DNA of 64,000 nt from D37C17 sp964551815 (GTDB taxonomy: Bacteria; Fidelibacterota; Marinisomatia; SCGC-AAA003-L08; D37C17). Of the stretch, positions 61,979-64,000 are shown piece after piece (the stretch's first letter is position 1; each line of letters begins with the position of its first letter). The stretch lies in contig CAZKEL010000003.1 in the NCBI GenBank assembly GCA_964551815.1, positions 3,226 to 67,225 on the forward strand, read 5' to 3'. A program made the position numbers and the translations under genes. The notes under the pieces were generated by a model. That model was not told where the DNA came from, ran no database searches, and saw only the letters and a list, made by a program, of their open reading frames with translations.

Positions 61979-63933
61979 ACCAATTCTCCTTCAGCTATGG
62001 ACTCAAAAACAGGAATCACTTTATCATACCCATGTGAAACTGCTTTCAGATTATCCTGAACCACCCTCTCTCCTTTTTTGCCAAAGTATTTTTGAATGGA
62101 CTTTTCAACACCTTTCATTAGAGCAGACTTATTCATGTGAAACCGCTGAGCAAAGGGAGCAGTTTTAAGGAAGACTCCCAATAATACAATACCCTGCATT
62201 CGTTGTATCAAATCTGGTCTTGATGACACTCCCCGTGCAATGGCAAGGGTATCCAGTGCATAGAGACGAATTTTCTTTTCCCGAATAACAGCCTTTGCTT
62301 TCTGGGGAATAGATGCAGCAATTTTTTCTTTGTCAGTGAGAGAAGTTTGGATAAAGAGTATTCCCCCATCAGTAAGACCATTCAACGGATCAGAAACATT
62401 AAAGGCATTCACATCATTTAGAGCGACAAATTCAACAAATTCCAATTCAGAATGGGTACGGATTTGCCTGTCTCCCGCAGTCATGAAATAGGTGGTAGGG
62501 AGCCCTTTTTTTTCTGATCCATATTTTGGATAGGCCTGTACATGCAAGCCAAATAAATCTGCTACTATGGTGGCAATGATCTTGTTGGTGGTTACTGAGC
62601 CATACCCTCCCACAGAATGCCCCCGCATGGAATAGAATCCTTTTGGGCGAATATCCGGATTTATTTTTGGGAAAACTGCCAGTGGATGTTTAATTCCAAC
62701 TGTAAAGGTTCGTTTGCCGTCAGCAATCATATTTTCATAAACAGCTATTAAATCTGACGGTCTCACATCTCTGGAACCCAGTCCCGCAGAACCGGAGTAA
62801 ATCTTTGGAATATGGATTTCACCTTTATTATTATGAGAAGAATAGTCCGCAAAGGCAGCTTTAATTTCCATGGTGAGTGGATTGCTTTCTGCCAGAGGAT
62901 TATCCATGCGTTCCAGAACTGAAAATCCTTTCACATTCTGCAAGGTTTGTACTATTTCCTTAGAAGGGAAGGGGCGGAAGGAAGTTAAATGTACGCAGCC
63001 TACTTTCATCTTTTTTGTACTCCGGAGATAATCCACAACTTCTTCTGCAGATTCAATCATGGTTCCCATCCCTGTTATAGCCCATTCCGCATCTTCCATT
63101 TTGTAAGATGATACCATTTCATATTTTCTGCCTGTCTGATTATAAAAGCTCTCCATGCAGGAATGGAGATGCTGTTTCAAGGGATCTGTAAAAAATCGCT
63201 GGGCAATTTTACCTTTCATATAAGCGTCCTGATTTTGAACCACACCTGATTGAACAGGATTATAAGGATCAATGAGATTCACCAGAATCTCATTGGGATT
63301 CCCAATATAGTTTTCCATGAATTCTGGTTCAGGAAGGAGAATATCCTGTATGGTATGAGTTGTGAGAAATCCATCCTGAATATTCAGAAAGGGTGTTAGA
63401 GATAGTTCTGCAGCTTTTCGTGATATCAAGGCTAAATCTCCTGCTTCCTGTGCATTTCGGGCAAAGAGCATACCCCAGCCACAATCTGATACTGCCATTA
63501 CATCATCATGGCCCGCATGAACATTCAGACTTTGGGAAGTGAGTGCTCTGGCACCAATATGAAAAACGCAGGGTAACCGCTTCCCGGATATAGTGTACAG
63601 CACTTCTTTCATTAAGACTAATCCCTGTCCTGAAGTGAAATTTGATACTCTGCCTCCTGCTGCTGCAAAACCTTCACAGGCAGAAGCAGAACTGTGTTCT
63701 GATTCTAACTCAGAAAACTGCAAAGTCTCTCCCCAAACATTTTTAGCCCCGTTGGCTGTATAATGCTCATAGCCTGTACCCATTGGAGTTGAGGGGGTGA
63801 TAGGATAGGCACAGGCCCCCTGAGTTATATGGGCTTCCACCCAAACGACTGCTTCAGACCCATCTGCTGAAGATGGGATACCAGGAAAGGGAAAACTCCT
63901 GCCATTTTCATCCGGTTTTTCAAAATTATTCAT
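61975..63933 (-). CDS. Pyruvate:ferredoxin oxidoreductase, alpha/gamma subunit
   Basis: 652 residues. The alpha domain (AYPITPSTPMG, ESEHSSASACEGFAAAGGR) binds pyruvate/TPP, and the C-terminal gamma domain (about residues 430-640, GHSVGGYGSVTTNKI) is fused. With the ferredoxin-beta chain it makes a two-subunit enzyme. The first 67 bases beyond its start (63934-64000) show no clear motif. Confidence 0.9.
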   Translation of the reverse strand: MNNFEKPDENGRSFPFPGIPSSADGSEAVVWVEAHITQGACAYPITPSTPMGTGYEHYTANGAKNVWGETLQFSELESEHSSASACEGFAAAGGRVSNFTSGQGLVLMKEVLYTISGKRLPCVFHIGARALTSQSLNVHAGHDDVMAVSDCGWGMLFARNAQEAGDLALISRKAAELSLTPFLNIQDGFLTTHTIQDILLPEPEFMENYIGNPNEILVNLIDPYNPVQSGVVQNQDAYMKGKIAQRFFTDPLKQHLHSCMESFYNQTGRKYEMVSSYKMEDAEWAITGMGTMIESAEEVVDYLRSTKKMKVGCVHLTSFRPFPSKEIVQTLQNVKGFSVLERMDNPLAESNPLTMEIKAAFADYSSHNNKGEIHIPKIYSGSAGLGSRDVRPSDLIAVYENMIADGKRTFTVGIKHPLAVFPKINPDIRPKGFYSMRGHSVGGYGSVTTNKIIATIVADLFGLHVQAYPKYGSEKKGLPTTYFMTAGDRQIRTHSELEFVEFVALNDVNAFNVSDPLNGLTDGGILFIQTSLTDKEKIAASIPQKAKAVIREKKIRLYALDTLAIARGVSSRPDLIQRMQGIVLLGVFLKTAPFAQRFHMNKSALMKGVEKSIQKYFGKKGERVVQDNLKAVSHGYDKVIPVFESIAEGELV

Positions 63934-64000
63934 TGAGTAAATCCATTCTTTTCTCTTGGGTAAATTTAAAGGGAATTAAAATAGGATAAAAAGGTCTAAT

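Overview
The window is AT-rich, gene-dense bacterial chromosome from a Gram-negative, respiring organism. Outer-membrane proteins ending in Phe, a carboxypeptidase-like TonB receptor, a PorD/DUF4835-like protein and a secreted Asp-box protein with a terminal dockerin pair point to the FCB superphylum. A Marinimicrobia (SAR406)-like lineage is my best guess, but this is inference because no rRNA or other phylogenetic marker is present. I see no IS element, prophage, CRISPR array or tRNA.

Layout. 1-938: 5' part of a dadA-like oxidoreductase running off the window, with a hydrolase. 1864-4787: a cysteine operon cysM-mec-(CysO::E1::rhodanese fusion), preceded by a 23-codon leader peptide with four consecutive Cys codons and an intrinsic terminator, i.e. 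a cysteine attenuator. 4881-15672: quinone oxidoreductase, ligA with a micro-protein, a PorD-like/EnvC-like/HolB operon, and the Asp-box/dockerin protein. 15842-19773: first aa3-type oxidase operon. 19908-21599: M3 peptidase. 21742-31520: phosphate block (phoU-pstB-pstA-pstC-porin-pstS, phoR-phoB, divergent Na/Pi symporter with PhoU-like protein), with a Pho-box-like 11-bp repeat before pstS. 31828-37060: second oxidase operon with a degenerate SCO protein. 37121: an FNR-type regulator. 37873-41043: probable metal (zinc?) uptake genes. 41114-43595: two Rrf2 regulators around hemN.

43637-58503 is the most distinctive part. It holds a napAGHBFD nitrate reductase operon in the epsilonproteobacterial order without napC, a porin, two tandem octaheme hydroxylamine-oxidoreductase-family cytochromes, a cytochrome c554-like tetraheme protein, a Rieske/cytochrome b pair, a membrane-anchored nonaheme cytochrome and an NnrS-like protein. 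No nrfA is present here. Together these suggest respiration of nitrate through nitrite, with the HAO-family proteins acting on nitrite, hydroxylamine or NO, and quinone coupling through NapGH and the Rieske/cytochrome b complex. The FNR protein, HemN, two Rrf2 regulators and two aerobic oxidases fit an organism switching between oxygen and nitrogen oxides.

58721-63933: NAD-malic enzyme and a two-subunit pyruvate:ferredoxin oxidoreductase, consistent with anaerobic or microaerobic central metabolism.
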